From the NCBI RefSeq assembly GCF_944381005.1, contig NZ_CALWJM010000005.1, positions 1 through 64,000 on the forward strand: 64,000 bases of DNA, given 5' to 3'. Positions 16,374 through 26,332 of the stretch are shown piece by piece (the first letter of the stretch is position 1; every line of letters starts with the position of its first letter). The stretch comes from an uncultured Butyricicoccus sp. Lineage in GTDB: Bacteria; Bacillota; Clostridia; Oscillospirales; Butyricicoccaceae. The notes beneath the pieces are model-generated. The model was not told where the DNA came from. It was given only the letters and a program-made list of their open reading frames with translations, and did not search any database. The position numbers and the translations under genes are program-made.

Positions 16374-19300
16374 ATGAAAACGTCGTATAGCAAACGCGTG
16401 CTGGCTTTTTGGCTGGCGGTCGCGATGTTGGCGACTGGAGCGCCGATGGCTCTGGCATTGGAGCCGGATACAACGCAGCCTGTTGTTTGGGCAGGTACAC
16501 CGGGCGAGGGCGGCGAAGGAGGCGGAATCACTTCGTTAAGCGCAGCAGACATAAAGAAGGTTACCATTACGCCATCAGAAGTTACCGTAGACGGAAAAAC
16601 TTCACCACAAGGTATTACAGTTCAGGCATTCTCGGACGAGGATGGAAAGGTCGAGATTGCTGAAAATCTTACATGGGAGGTTACCACAACAAACGGAGAG
16701 GAAAGCCATGTAACAGTAGGTGCAGGTGGTGTTGTAACGGTTAATGAGAAAGCTAAGGCAGGAACATATACAATTACACCTAATATAAGTAATACGCCAG
16801 CTTCTCAGAATACTACTTTGGAAGTGAAACGCACAGGAGAAAATGTTGCGGCCAAGGTAACGGTTTCGGGCGGTCAATCAGAACTGACCATTCCAGAAAG
16901 CGATACAGCGAAAACATCTGCTTTTACCACAGAAATTAAAAACGCATTTGATGAGGTCATTACACCAGCGGTTAGTTGGGATGTAGAGCCGAAACAAGAT
17001 GGTAAGGTGTCCATTGGTACAGATGGCGTTGTGACGGTTCAGGCGGGTGCAACGGAAGATACTGTCACGGTGAAAGCGACAGCCGGTGGAAAATCGGGAG
17101 AAGCAAAACTTCAACTGAAAAAGGCCGCAGCTACGGTTACCGAGGTAAAGAAAGTTGAACTTTCTCAATCAACGGTCACGGTAGACGGAAGCACAGCGAC
17201 ACCAAGTAATGTTATAGTCAAAGCATATTCTGACGAAGAAAAGAAGCATGACATTACAAGTCAGGTTGCATGGACTGTTGAGACAACAGACGGAGAGCAA
17301 GGAGATGTAACGGTATCACAGGATGGTAAAGTAACCGTTAGTGCGAAAGCCAAAGCGGGTACTTATACCATTAAGGCTGGAGCAAAAGATTCACTTACCA
17401 CAGGTGGAGCTGAAGCTGAGTTAAAAGTCGAGCGTCAAGGAGAAAATGTTGCAGCCGAAGTAACAGTTTCGGGCGGTCAATCAGAACTGACCATTCCAGA
17501 AAATGGTAGCGCGAAAACATCCGCTTTTACAGCCCAAGTTTTGAACGCATTTGATGAGGATATCACACAAGCATCAACAGTTAGTTGGGAAGTAATCCCG
17601 ACAAAAGAAGTAAACAAAACTGGTAATAAGGTAATCATTGATAAAGGTGTTGTAACTGTTCAGGCGGATGCCGTAGAAGATACCATCACGGTGAAAGCGA
17701 CAGCCGATGGAAAATCGGGAGAAGCAACGCTTGAACTGAAAAAGGCCGTAGCTACGGCTACCGAAATACAGGCAGTTGAACTTTCTCAATCAACGGTCAC
17801 GGTAGACGGAAGCACAGCGACACCAAGTAATGTTATAGTCAAAGCATATTCTGACGAAGAAAAGAAGCATGACATTACAAGTCAGGTTGCATGGACTGTT
17901 GAGACAACAGACGGAGAGCAAGGAGATGTAACGGTATCACAGGATGGTAAAGTAACCGTTAGTGCGAAAGCCAAAGCAGGTACTTATACCATTAAAGCGG
18001 GCGCGAAAGGTTCTATTACAGGAAGCGGCTCTGCTACCTTGACCGTTTCGTGTGCGGTGAAGCCGCTGAACCGTCTGGATTTCAGCGTCAGCAAAATCGG
18101 CAGCAGCGCGAATGATAATTCGAGTGAGTACACCTATTCGACCTCCACAGGTGCCAATTATTTCCGCATTGATGTCGATGGAAAGGACGACATGGTTTCG
18201 TTTCGTCCGCACAGCGGCGTTAGTTCGGCATACTGGATTGGATTCAATTTGACGGCTAACCTAAACGGTGCATCACAGAGTGAGTTGTATTACAGAACTT
18301 CGGTAAATGGTACTTGGACAAAGCTGAAAGATAAAGATTGTATTGATACCAGTTCGTTCCATATGGATTTTACTGGAAACACGATTGAGCTGTGGTTTGA
18401 CACCGATGGCGACACTGATACCAGAGATAGTATTTACTTTTCAACCAACGGTTCGGGTTCGGGTGCAAACGCAGTCGAATTGATTGTCGATTTTGATGCG
18501 TATAGTGGTTCGTCTTCGTCCTCCGGCAGCAGTTCGTCCTCGTCCAGCACATCCAAAAAGGATGGCGACCGCGTTTCCACTACGACCGTGGACAGAACGC
18601 CCACCGTCAAGAGCCGCAGCGCGTCCACAACGTTCAGCACTTCGACTTTGGAAAATGCGCTCAGCGCCAACAAGCGCGAAGCACGTCGCGAAGATGCCGA
18701 CAAGACCTTTATTGAACTGGATGTCAAGACCTCCAAGACCGTAGACGATACGACCGTGACCATACCGCGCAAGATGCTGGACACGATTGCCGATGAAGAT
18801 ACCGGTATCCAGCTCACTACCAATCAGGGTACGATTACCTTTGATTATCGCGCATTGTCGCAGATTTACAGCGCAAGCAGCAAGACCAATGTAGAGTTCT
18901 ATGTTGAGGAGGACGACGACCAGTACACCCTGCTCGTTCGTGACGGCAGCAATGATGTCATTGATTTGGGTTCGGGCGAAGCCGAAATCACTTTTGAGTA
19001 CAAACTCAAGAGCGGCGAGAAGTCCTCGGACGTCAAGGTATATCGCGTTGGTGACGGCAATCATACCTGGCTGGCTTCCTATGGCGGCAGCACGGTTTAT
19101 GGCGGTACAGGCGCCTATGCAGCAACGACAACCTATGTCACCGACATGAAGGCAAGTTATTCGTCGTCCAAGCGTCAGGCAACCTTTACCACCGATGAAC
19201 TGGGCACCTTCCTTGTGACAACCGATACGCTGACCACCGGTTCTTCAGGCACAACGACAACACCCACCTATCCGAATTATCCGACCACAAGCACGTTCAT

Positions 19301-19847
19301 TGATGTACCGTCCTCTCGTTGGAGTGCGGGCTATATCAATAAGCTGGCGGCATTGGGCATCATCAACGGCACGGGCGGAGGTTACTTTGAACCGACCGTT
19401 TATGTGACCCGTGAAGAATTTGTCAAGATGCTGGCGGGTGTTGCGGGCGCAAATGTAGCAGGCTACACTTCGTCCCGATTCCCCGATGTCTCGTTGTCCC
19501 GCTGGAGTGCGCCGTATATCGCATGGGCAGCCGACCGCGGTATCACAACCGGTACCGATGGCGGACGCTTTGCCCCGACCATGAGCATTACCCGCGAAGA
19601 AATGGCAACGATGATTTACCGCTATGTACAGTCGGCTGGTAAAACGTTACCGTCGCGCAATGCACCGGTTACCTTTGCCGATGTCTCGAAGATTGACAAC
19701 TGGGCATTGACCGCTGTTTCTGTGATGCAGCAGGCAGGTATTATTGACGGCAATGTGACCAACGGCCGTTACACCTTTGACCCATTCATTCCGGCAACCC
19801 GTGAAGAATGTGCCAAAATGCTGTCTATCCTGTATGATTTGATTTAA
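16374..19847 (+). CDS. S-layer-homology surface protein with repeated Ig-like domains
   Basis: A 1157-residue secreted protein. A signal peptide (about 1-29, ending LALA) is followed by about six alternating Ig-like (Big-type) units between residues 50 and 560. Each unit has a beta-rich pattern such as VTVDGSTATPSNVIVKAY. Residues about 710-730 form a Ser/Gly linker, then comes a beta-rich region, and three SLH domains fill the C-terminus (about 975-1157; for example FIDVPSSRWSAGYINKLAALG). SLH domains hold proteins to secondary cell-wall polymer. The start is ATG 16374 behind AAGGAGGAG. The Ig part is more AT-rich than the rest and contains an exact 204-base repeat, a sign of domain duplication or recombination. 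Role: adhesion or S-layer component, inferred. Confidence 0.9.
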   Translation: MKTSYSKRVLAFWLAVAMLATGAPMALALEPDTTQPVVWAGTPGEGGEGGGITSLSAADIKKVTITPSEVTVDGKTSPQGITVQAFSDEDGKVEIAENLTWEVTTTNGEESHVTVGAGGVVTVNEKAKAGTYTITPNISNTPASQNTTLEVKRTGENVAAKVTVSGGQSELTIPESDTAKTSAFTTEIKNAFDEVITPAVSWDVEPKQDGKVSIGTDGVVTVQAGATEDTVTVKATAGGKSGEAKLQLKKAAATVTEVKKVELSQSTVTVDGSTATPSNVIVKAYSDEEKKHDITSQVAWTVETTDGEQGDVTVSQDGKVTVSAKAKAGTYTIKAGAKDSLTTGGAEAELKVERQGENVAAEVTVSGGQSELTIPENGSAKTSAFTAQVLNAFDEDITQASTVSWEVIPTKEVNKTGNKVIIDKGVVTVQADAVEDTITVKATADGKSGEATLELKKAVATATEIQAVELSQSTVTVDGSTATPSNVIVKAYSDEEKKHDITSQVAWTVETTDGEQGDVTVSQDGKVTVSAKAKAGTYTIKAGAKGSITGSGSATLTVSCAVKPLNRLDFSVSKIGSSANDNSSEYTYSTSTGANYFRIDVDGKDDMVSFRPHSGVSSAYWIGFNLTANLNGASQSELYYRTSVNGTWTKLKDKDCIDTSSFHMDFTGNTIELWFDTDGDTDTRDSIYFSTNGSGSGANAVELIVDFDAYSGSSSSSGSSSSSSSTSKKDGDRVSTTTVDRTPTVKSRSASTTFSTSTLENALSANKREARREDADKTFIELDVKTSKTVDDTTVTIPRKMLDTIADEDTGIQLTTNQGTITFDYRALSQIYSASSKTNVEFYVEEDDDQYTLLVRDGSNDVIDLGSGEAEITFEYKLKSGEKSSDVKVYRVGDGNHTWLASYGGSTVYGGTGAYAATTTYVTDMKASYSSSKRQATFTTDELGTFLVTTDTLTTGSSGTTTTPTYPNYPTTSTFIDVPSSRWSAGYINKLAALGIINGTGGGYFEPTVYVTREEFVKMLAGVAGANVAGYTSSRFPDVSLSRWSAPYIAWAADRGITTGTDGGRFAPTMSITREEMATMIYRYVQSAGKTLPSRNAPVTFADVSKIDNWALTAVSVMQQAGIIDGNVTNGRYTFDPFIPATREECAKMLSILYDLI
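17153..17356 (+). repeat. 204-base direct repeat, copy 1
   Basis: This stretch, encoding most of one Ig-like unit, is identical to 17774-17977. The offset of 621 bases is exactly 207 codons, so reading frame is kept. Confidence 0.9.
17774..17977 (+). repeat. 204-base direct repeat, copy 2
   Basis: Identical to 17153-17356. After it, similarity continues with single-base differences for about 20 more bases. Confidence 0.9.
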
Positions 19848-19867
19848 TCGGCTCATAGCGATTCAAA

Positions 19868-19903
19868 AGCCCCGCAGCCCGGATTTGGGCTGCGGGGCTT
19901 GCT
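19868..19903 (+). terminator. Terminator hairpin of surface protein 1
   Basis: AGCCCCGCAGCCC (19868-19880) pairs perfectly with GGGCTGCGGGGCT (19887-19899), followed by TTGCTTG. Confidence 0.8.
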
Positions 19904-19923
19904 TGTGCATTAAGGGCATAAGA

Positions 19924-19960
19924 AAACGTCCTGCCAACAAGTGGCAGGACGTTTGTTTTG
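19924..19960. terminator. Bidirectional terminator between the surface-protein genes
   Basis: AAACGTCCTGCCA (19924-19936) pairs perfectly with TGGCAGGACGTTT (19942-19954). GTTTTGG follows on plus and TTTTCTT on minus. Confidence 0.88.
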
Positions 19961-19966
19961 GTGGAC

Positions 19967-22258
19967 TTAGGAAACGGCAATCAGACAGATTTGACCGCCA
20001 TCGTCCAGCGTGGCATCGGCATACAGCGTGAAGCCGTCATAATCGGCTTTTGCCTGCCGCAGGGTGATGAAGCTGTTACTGCTCTTGACCCATACCGGAA
20101 CGTCCTCAGATACCGGATAAATGCCCTTATCGGTTTTAACGCTCTGATAGCCCTCGAACGCGGTCAGGCCGACCGAGCCGATGTAAATGGGCTTTTTAGA
20201 GGTCAGGTGCATTTCACCTGTGTTGGACAGTGCCGCACGCGGCAGACCCAACGGGGTGGGACGGCCAATCAGGTCATCGACCTGTTCGGCAACGTCGATG
20301 GTATAAGTTTTCTGTTCGCCGTTCTCCAAAGTGGTGATTTTTACCTTATAATCGTAAACGACGATTTTCTTGTAATCAGGGGTGCCGGGTTCTCCGATTT
20401 CGCGTTCATAGGCGACCGTAGATGCGCCTTCCACAAGACCCCATACCCAGCCTTCGCCGGTTGCATCGCGCACAATCATCGCAATGACCGTGCCCGACGG
20501 GTCGGTGACAACGGTTTCAATCTTCTTACCGGAGATGACCTCCTGACCAATGTTGTTCACGTCAATCTGATACAGCGGGGCGTTGTCCGAGACGCGCTCA
20601 AATACTTGTACATCAGGCGCAACCGGCTTGCTGCCCAGTACGCCGCGCGATACAATCCAGTCGCCCGGATTGCTCGATGTATGGGTGTTTTCGGTCACGC
20701 GCAGATTGCCGTTTAGGTCTTGGGTCAGGCGCACCATTTGCCCGACCGCTACATTGTTGACCGCCTTTTCAATCGGCCCCTTGATGGTCAGGCCGTTAAA
20801 CAGCTGAACGGTGACTTCGCTTTCGGTGCAGGCGGTCACAATGCCGCTCATGTTGACCGACAATTCACTTTCAGGCACTGCCGCGCGTACCTGTCCGTTG
20901 ACATCGAACAACAGCGTGATGCGCTTGCCCAACTCGGCCTTGTCGAAGGTGGGGGCAGCCGTCTCGGATACCGCAAATTCGGTTGCCAGTACCTTGATTT
21001 TCTCCGGGAAGCGGAACGAGGGCGAAGCCTCTTGATATAGACCGGTAATGCGAGTGTTGGATACCAGTGCGGTTTGTGCCTTGGGGTTGAGCGTCACGAC
21101 ATCATATTTTTGAATGTCGCCCGACTGGATGGTCACGCCGTTGCGCTCGATGCGGTAGCCGCTGGGGATGGCAACCGAATCCACGCCCCAAATATAGCTG
21201 TCGCTGCTTGCAAAGGAGTGGTCAACCGCGATAAGTTCCAGATTGTGGTCGTTGTCGTAGTATAGGCTGACCGTCTCGCCCTCGCGCAGGTCGTACCATG
21301 CTTCAATGTAATCATGCAGTTCGCCCTGTACCACCACAGGCACCTTGCGTCCAACCGAAATCGAGCCGCCGTCCTTGGTGACAATTTGCTGACGCTCGGC
21401 GCGCACAATCGTGTAGCTTTCGCGCTGAGAGACTTCGGGCAGGAAAGATTTCACCTTGTTGGTGGCGGTCTTGTCGAAGATGACAATGCCGCGGGCACCG
21501 ACCAGCGCACTGTCAAGGGTGTTGGCTGCCGGACGGTTGACGATTTCACCGCCCTCATAGAAGCGGAGCTGACCGGCGGACAGCGAAGAATCGGTTTCAG
21601 GTGTTGCCAGCAGGATGGAGTTTTCCACCGGCGTGGAGCCGCTCAGAGCGGTGTATAGCTTTTCACCGCCCTTGGTGGGGGTGCGCAGTGTGTTGCGCAG
21701 CATAACGGCTGCATCTGCGCGTGTAATGGGGTCATTCTCGCCGCGCGTGGTTGCGCCCTTGGTGATGCCTAGCGACTGCGCTTTGGCGACGTAGTCGGTG
21801 GGCCAGATGGGGCCGACATCGGCGGTGGTGTAGTCCAGCATACGAAGCAGCATGGTGCAGGCTTCGCCGTAAGTGACCGGCTTTTCCGGTGTGAACGTGC
21901 CGTCGGCATTGCCGCGGATGATTTGTTTTTTGGCGAGGTCGGGCGATTTGACCATCGCCGCGATGTAGCCCGATGCCCAGTGCGTGTACAGCACATCAGG
22001 GAACAACGTGTAACTGCGGTAGGCGGTGGCTTCGGACACACCTAGAGAGGCGGCCGCCAGTTTGGTAAATTCGGCGCGGGTCAGGCTGCGGTTTGGCTCA
22101 AAATTGCCCGCCCCATCGCCCTGCATAATCGCCAGCGCATCCAGCGAAGCGGCTGCCTGTGCAAGGTCGGTGTCGGTGATGTCGCGGAAAGATGCGCCGG
22201 CCGAACCTGCAAGCAGCGCCAGCGAGAGCGACAAACAGGTAAAGGAACGCTTTATCAT
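19967..22258 (-). CDS. S-layer-homology surface protein 2
   Basis: A 763-residue secreted protein. The signal peptide (about 1-23) is followed directly by three SLH domains (about residues 24-205): FRDITDTDLAQAAASLDALAI, then a copy with FPDVLYTHWASGYI, and one with WPTDYVAKAQSLGITKG. The remaining 550 residues are beta-rich with no motif I recognise and may form several barrel-like domains. ATG 22258 follows AAAGGAGGATACC. The gene is the fourth of an export operon, 14 bases after the permease, so it may work with that exporter at the cell surface. This is inference from position. Confidence 0.88.
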   Translation of the reverse strand: MIKRSFTCLSLSLALLAGSAGASFRDITDTDLAQAAASLDALAIMQGDGAGNFEPNRSLTRAEFTKLAAASLGVSEATAYRSYTLFPDVLYTHWASGYIAAMVKSPDLAKKQIIRGNADGTFTPEKPVTYGEACTMLLRMLDYTTADVGPIWPTDYVAKAQSLGITKGATTRGENDPITRADAAVMLRNTLRTPTKGGEKLYTALSGSTPVENSILLATPETDSSLSAGQLRFYEGGEIVNRPAANTLDSALVGARGIVIFDKTATNKVKSFLPEVSQRESYTIVRAERQQIVTKDGGSISVGRKVPVVVQGELHDYIEAWYDLREGETVSLYYDNDHNLELIAVDHSFASSDSYIWGVDSVAIPSGYRIERNGVTIQSGDIQKYDVVTLNPKAQTALVSNTRITGLYQEASPSFRFPEKIKVLATEFAVSETAAPTFDKAELGKRITLLFDVNGQVRAAVPESELSVNMSGIVTACTESEVTVQLFNGLTIKGPIEKAVNNVAVGQMVRLTQDLNGNLRVTENTHTSSNPGDWIVSRGVLGSKPVAPDVQVFERVSDNAPLYQIDVNNIGQEVISGKKIETVVTDPSGTVIAMIVRDATGEGWVWGLVEGASTVAYEREIGEPGTPDYKKIVVYDYKVKITTLENGEQKTYTIDVAEQVDDLIGRPTPLGLPRAALSNTGEMHLTSKKPIYIGSVGLTAFEGYQSVKTDKGIYPVSEDVPVWVKSSNSFITLRQAKADYDGFTLYADATLDDGGQICLIAVS

Positions 22259-22272
22259 GGTATCCTCCTTTG

Positions 22273-23520
22273 TTATTGCGTGCGCAGCGCGTCAACCGGC
22301 TGCAATTTGGCCGCCTTGTTGGCGGGGTACAGTCCAAAAATAATGCCCAGAAGTGCGGAGAACAGGAACGCGCCGATGACCAGCGGCGGTGAGGGCAGTA
22401 CGGTAAAGTGCTCGATATCGGGCATATAGCCGGACATGTTGGAGGTTTGTTGGGCAATCAGCAGGTTGCCGATGACCGCCGAGCCAAAACAGCCCAGCGC
22501 AATGCCCAAAATACCGCCACAGCACGAAACCGCTGCCGATTCGACCAAGAACTGACCGATGATATCGCGGCGGCGTGCGCCGATGGCCATGCGGATACCG
22601 ATTTCGCGGGTACGTTCGGTGACCGACACCAGCATGATATTCATAATGCCGATGCCGCCGACCAGAAGCGAAATGGCTGCGACACCGCCGCCCAGCAAAG
22701 CAAGCTGATTGCTGGAAGCCTGTGCCTGCTCCTGCCATTGTGCATCCGACTCACAGTAGAAATAGCCGTTGTCACCGGCAAGCGGCTGGAATGTGTTGGT
22801 GATGTAGTCTACAATGGGCTGAATGTCGTCCTTCGTCCGTGCTTGTACGATGTAAGTCCGGCTATCAAAGGGGCTAATATTCATCATAAGCGGCTGCAAG
22901 GTGTAGGGCAGTACAATGAGCTGGTCGCCGCTGTTGAGTTTACCGCCGTATTTGCCCGCATATACGCCGATGATTTCAAAACTCTTGCCGCCAATGCGGA
23001 TATGTTGACCAAGCGGGCTCATAGCACCAAAGAAGTATTTGCGCACGGCTTCGCCAATGATACATACACGCGAAGCGTAGGCGCAGTCGGTGGTAGAGAT
23101 ATCGCGGCCGGACACAATCGACATATTGGTGACGGTGCTGTAATCCTGATTGCCGAAGTAAATTCTGGTGTTGGTCTCATTGGACAGGATTTTCGAGCGA
23201 TATTGTACGCCTTTGGATTGCCAGTCGTAGTAACTGCTTTGCGGAGACCAGCCTTTGACCCGTTCCTTCATGTCAATGCTCAGCGTATCTTCTAGCTTAT
23301 ACCAATCTGCCTGCTTTAAGCCCCAGCCCGAAATCGTGATTTTATTGGTGCCCATCGCCTCATATTGCAGGCGGGTCAGCGTTGCCATGCCCTGAATGGA
23401 GGCGACGAGCGAGATGACCGCGCCGACACCAATGATAATACCCAGCATGGTCAGGAACGAGCGCACTTTGTTGTTGGAGATGGACTTGAGCGCCATGCGG
23501 ATGGTTTGCAGCCAGTTCAT
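22273..23520 (-). CDS. MacB-like ABC transporter permease
   Basis: A 415-residue membrane protein of the MacB/FtsX class. There is an N-terminal helix (about residues 20-42, SFLTMLGIIIGVGAVISLVA), a large extracytoplasmic domain (about 45-285), and three C-terminal helices. The region GIMNIMLVSVTERTREIGIRMAIGA is the characteristic segment after helix 2 that contacts the ATPase. MacB-type permeases transmit ATP hydrolysis to extracytoplasmic conformational work rather than moving a substrate through the membrane. The start overlaps the ATPase stop by four bases (ATGA). Substrate unknown. Confidence 0.92.
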   Translation of the reverse strand: MNWLQTIRMALKSISNNKVRSFLTMLGIIIGVGAVISLVASIQGMATLTRLQYEAMGTNKITISGWGLKQADWYKLEDTLSIDMKERVKGWSPQSSYYDWQSKGVQYRSKILSNETNTRIYFGNQDYSTVTNMSIVSGRDISTTDCAYASRVCIIGEAVRKYFFGAMSPLGQHIRIGGKSFEIIGVYAGKYGGKLNSGDQLIVLPYTLQPLMMNISPFDSRTYIVQARTKDDIQPIVDYITNTFQPLAGDNGYFYCESDAQWQEQAQASSNQLALLGGGVAAISLLVGGIGIMNIMLVSVTERTREIGIRMAIGARRRDIIGQFLVESAAVSCCGGILGIALGCFGSAVIGNLLIAQQTSNMSGYMPDIEHFTVLPSPPLVIGAFLFSALLGIIFGLYPANKAAKLQPVDALRTQ

Positions 23521-24260
23521 AGCAGTCCTCCTTTTCCGCGTCGGTCAGAGATGATGCGACCGTCCTGAATGGTGACAATCCGCTGCGCCATTTCGGCAAG
23601 ATGATTGTCATGGGTGATGAGAATGATAGATGTACCGGCGCGGTTGAGCGTCGCCAGTTGTTCCATGATTTCACGACCGGAAGCCGAATCCAGATTACCA
23701 GTCGGTTCGTCGGCCATGATAATGGGGGGCTTGGCTGCGACAGCGCGCGCAATGGCGACGCGCTGCTGCTGGCCGCCCGACATTTCAGAGGGTCGATGGT
23801 GCAGGCGGTGCGCCAGTCCGACTTGTTCCAGAGCTGCAATCGACAGGGCGCGCCGTTGGGATTTGGGCATTCCGCGGTAGATTAAGGGAAGTTCGACGTT
23901 TTCCAGCGCCGTGAGCGCAGGAATGAGGTTAAAGCCCTGAAAGATAAAGCCGATTTCGCGGTTACGGATGCCCGACAGGGTGGACGGGCGCATTTCGTTG
24001 ACTGCCTGCCCGCCCAGCCGATAAATACCATAAGTAGGGATATCCAAGCAGCCCAAAATGTTCATCAGGGTAGATTTACCTGAACCGGACTGACCAAGGA
24101 TACATAGGAATTGCCCCCAAGGCACCGACAGGGAAATGTCGTCGAGTGCGCGCACTTCGTTTTCCCTGCCTTCGTGGTAGATTTTGCTCAGATGCTGCAC
24201 GTCAATCAACAGGGAGTGATTGACCGGAGGCGGTGCGGCACTGCGTTTGCGGAAGAACAT
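23517..24260 (-). CDS. ABC transporter ATP-binding protein (MacB/LolD class)
   Basis: A 247-residue ATPase with Walker [10 protein letters not shown] (about residue 56), signature [14 protein letters not shown] (about 160), Walker [14 protein letters not shown] (about 182) and H-loop ITHDNHLAE. The GNLDS ending of Walker B is typical of the LolD/MacB export group. ATG 24260 lies behind AAAGGAGGGC. It is encoded between the adaptor and permease, which it should energise. Confidence 0.95.
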   Translation of the reverse strand: MFFRKRSAAPPPVNHSLLIDVQHLSKIYHEGRENEVRALDDISLSVPWGQFLCILGQSGSGKSTLMNILGCLDIPTYGIYRLGGQAVNEMRPSTLSGIRNREIGFIFQGFNLIPALTALENVELPLIYRGMPKSQRRALSIAALEQVGLAHRLHHRPSEMSGGQQQRVAIARAVAAKPPIIMADEPTGNLDSASGREIMEQLATLNRAGTSIILITHDNHLAEMAQRIVTIQDGRIISDRRGKGGLL

Positions 24261-24277
24261 AACCGTTTTGCCCTCCT

Positions 24278-26200
24278 TTAACCGACCATGACAGCACCGC
24301 CAGACGTTTCCATATCACTGTAAAGGTCTTGCGGCCCAGCTAGGAATACCGTTGTGCCTTCCTCCAAGCCGGAAATGATTTCGGTGTTTTCAGCATCGGC
24401 AATGCCGATTTCAACCGGCAGCAGTACGAACCCTTCGGGCACGTCGGCACCTTCGGGAATGGGCTGCGCGTTTTCAAAGGTCTGCCCCTCGGCGGGCTGA
24501 GCGAATACGGCCACGCCGTCCATCGTATTGACCACGGCAGACGAGGGAACCATGATGCAGTCGGGCGATTGTGCGGTGGTGATACGGTATTCTACCGAGA
24601 AGTCGGGGCGCAGGGTTTGCCCTTCGACCGGGTCAACTGCGATGACAGCCGGGAAAGTGGGCATAGAGCCTTGACTGTTGTTGTCGCTCTTGTTTGCCTC
24701 CAGTCCCACCGATTGCACCGTGCCAGTAAAGCTCAGGGTGTCCGTGCCCAGATTCATCGTGATGGAAGCTATCTGACCGGGCTGCACGCTGGCAACATCG
24801 CTCATGGAGATATCAGCGTTGATGACAATGTTATCGGTGTCCGCGACCACGCAGGGCGCAGCATCGCCCAGCAGGTTTTCACCCTCTACGGCACTCATGG
24901 ACATGACCACGCCGTCGATGGGCGATACGACCGTACACTGATTGATGCGCTGGGTCAGTTCGGCGACTGTCTCCTGACGACTCTTGACCAGTTGCTGTGC
25001 GGTTTGCAATGCGTTGGTGGCATCCGGGCTGGACAGGGACAGAATCGTTTGACCAGCACTGAATTTTTGATAGCTGGGCGCACAGTTGGCAGTTGCTGTG
25101 CCAGCCGCCTTGGTGGTCAGCTGTACTTCGCGGCTGTATGCCAGCTTACCCGAACCGGTCGGGGCAATGTTCAAGCCGTCGGCGGCGATGGTTGCGGTGG
25201 CATCCATACCGGCTTTGAGCGTACCCGGATTGCGGAAAGTGACCGTTGCACGGAACAGGCGGCCGCCCTCGTCCGAAATCTTTTCAATCCGGTCGATTTT
25301 GTCCACCGTACCGGTGACCGTGCCCATAGTTTGCGGAATGGATACGGTAGCCGACTGGCCGACTTTCAATTTGTCAATGTACGCATAGCTGTAATACAGT
25401 TCCAGACGCATGTTGGTGTCATCGACCAGCGTGCCCAGCACGGTGCCCGATGCCACGTCCTCACCCTTTTGGATTTTGACTTCCTCAGGGGTCGAAGAGG
25501 TGGTGACCGTCTCGCCGTCGGCATTTGTGCTGGTGGTAGTGCCGGTCAATTCACCGGGCGGCAACAGGCGACCGGTAAACGGCGCTGTCACGGTCAATTC
25601 ACTCAGCGTTTTGTTGGCATCCGATACACTTTTCTGTGCCTCGTTGAGCGCGGTCTGCGCTTCTTCCAACTCCTTACGGGTGTCGGTGGGGTCGATGGTC
25701 AACAGTACCTGACCGGCTTTGACCGTGTCGCCGGTCGCCACATTGACTTTCAGCACCTTGCCTTTGATGTCCTTGCCCAGCTCGGCGCGGGTTTTGGCAG
25801 CCGTGTAGCCGCTGCCCTCGATGTAGGTTTCCAGATAGCCGCGCGAAGCGACAGCCGTTTGGATGGTTTCGGTTTCGGTGGTCTGCTGGGTTTTGCGCAC
25901 GACGTAGACCGCACCGCCGACCAGTCCGGCGATGATGGCAAGCCCCAAAATCACGCGCACAGGCTTGGGCAGACGGCGCCGCCGTTTGTTCATCGTGTCG
26001 GCATAGCGGTTGCGCACCAAAGTTGCGGCAGCGTTTTCGCTGTCGGCAGATTGGTCGGTGGTGGTATCGGGGGTATCTGCGACGGCGATGGGCGCGGCAT
26101 CGCTCTCCAGCTCCTCAGCCGGTGCCGTATCATCGGCGGGTGGCTCAGGGAGGTTGGTCTCCGGTTCCATGACCGGTAGGTTTTCATCTAATTTAGGCAT
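24278..26200 (-). CDS. HlyD/MacA-type efflux adaptor protein
   Basis: A 640-residue membrane-fusion-like protein, longer than usual for the family (about 350-450) mainly because of an acidic, Pro-rich cytoplasmic N-terminus (about 1-70). A single membrane helix follows (about residues 84-106). Then come a split biotinyl-lipoyl-like domain, with GKVLKVNVATGDTVKAGQVLLTI near 150, a helical hairpin, beta-barrel parts and a C-terminal domain. A second lipoyl-like half lies near 375-440 (SPIDGVVMSMSAVEGENL). It is the first gene of the operon, with a strong promoter upstream. It would link the ATPase and permease to the outside. Confidence 0.9.
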   Translation of the reverse strand: MPKLDENLPVMEPETNLPEPPADDTAPAEELESDAAPIAVADTPDTTTDQSADSENAAATLVRNRYADTMNKRRRRLPKPVRVILGLAIIAGLVGGAVYVVRKTQQTTETETIQTAVASRGYLETYIEGSGYTAAKTRAELGKDIKGKVLKVNVATGDTVKAGQVLLTIDPTDTRKELEEAQTALNEAQKSVSDANKTLSELTVTAPFTGRLLPPGELTGTTTSTNADGETVTTSSTPEEVKIQKGEDVASGTVLGTLVDDTNMRLELYYSYAYIDKLKVGQSATVSIPQTMGTVTGTVDKIDRIEKISDEGGRLFRATVTFRNPGTLKAGMDATATIAADGLNIAPTGSGKLAYSREVQLTTKAAGTATANCAPSYQKFSAGQTILSLSSPDATNALQTAQQLVKSRQETVAELTQRINQCTVVSPIDGVVMSMSAVEGENLLGDAAPCVVADTDNIVINADISMSDVASVQPGQIASITMNLGTDTLSFTGTVQSVGLEANKSDNNSQGSMPTFPAVIAVDPVEGQTLRPDFSVEYRITTAQSPDCIMVPSSAVVNTMDGVAVFAQPAEGQTFENAQPIPEGADVPEGFVLLPVEIGIADAENTEIISGLEEGTTVFLAGPQDLYSDMETSGGAVMVG

Positions 26201-26264
26201 AAATGGCGCTCCTCTCGCTTTTTTTATTGGTCAAAAACTGTATGAACGGTTTTAGTACAGTGAC

Positions 26265-26293
26265 AGTATAGGGGCAAGGTAGAGGCTTGTCAA
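26265..26293 (-). promoter_or_regulatory. Strong promoter of the export operon
   Basis: Read on the minus strand, TTGACA (26293-26288) and TATACT (26270-26265) are 17 bases apart. Confidence 0.85.
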
Positions 26294-26332
26294 GAAAGGT
26301 AACTAGATTGTAATGAAAGGTGCAAAATACAA

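Noticed and set aside
16374-18040. CRISPR-like repeat array
   Set aside because: The repeats are long, coding and in frame; they are protein-domain duplications.
24569-26179. 536-codon antisense frame over the adaptor gene
   Set aside because: The adaptor frame has clear domains, a promoter and an operon context; the opposite frame has none.
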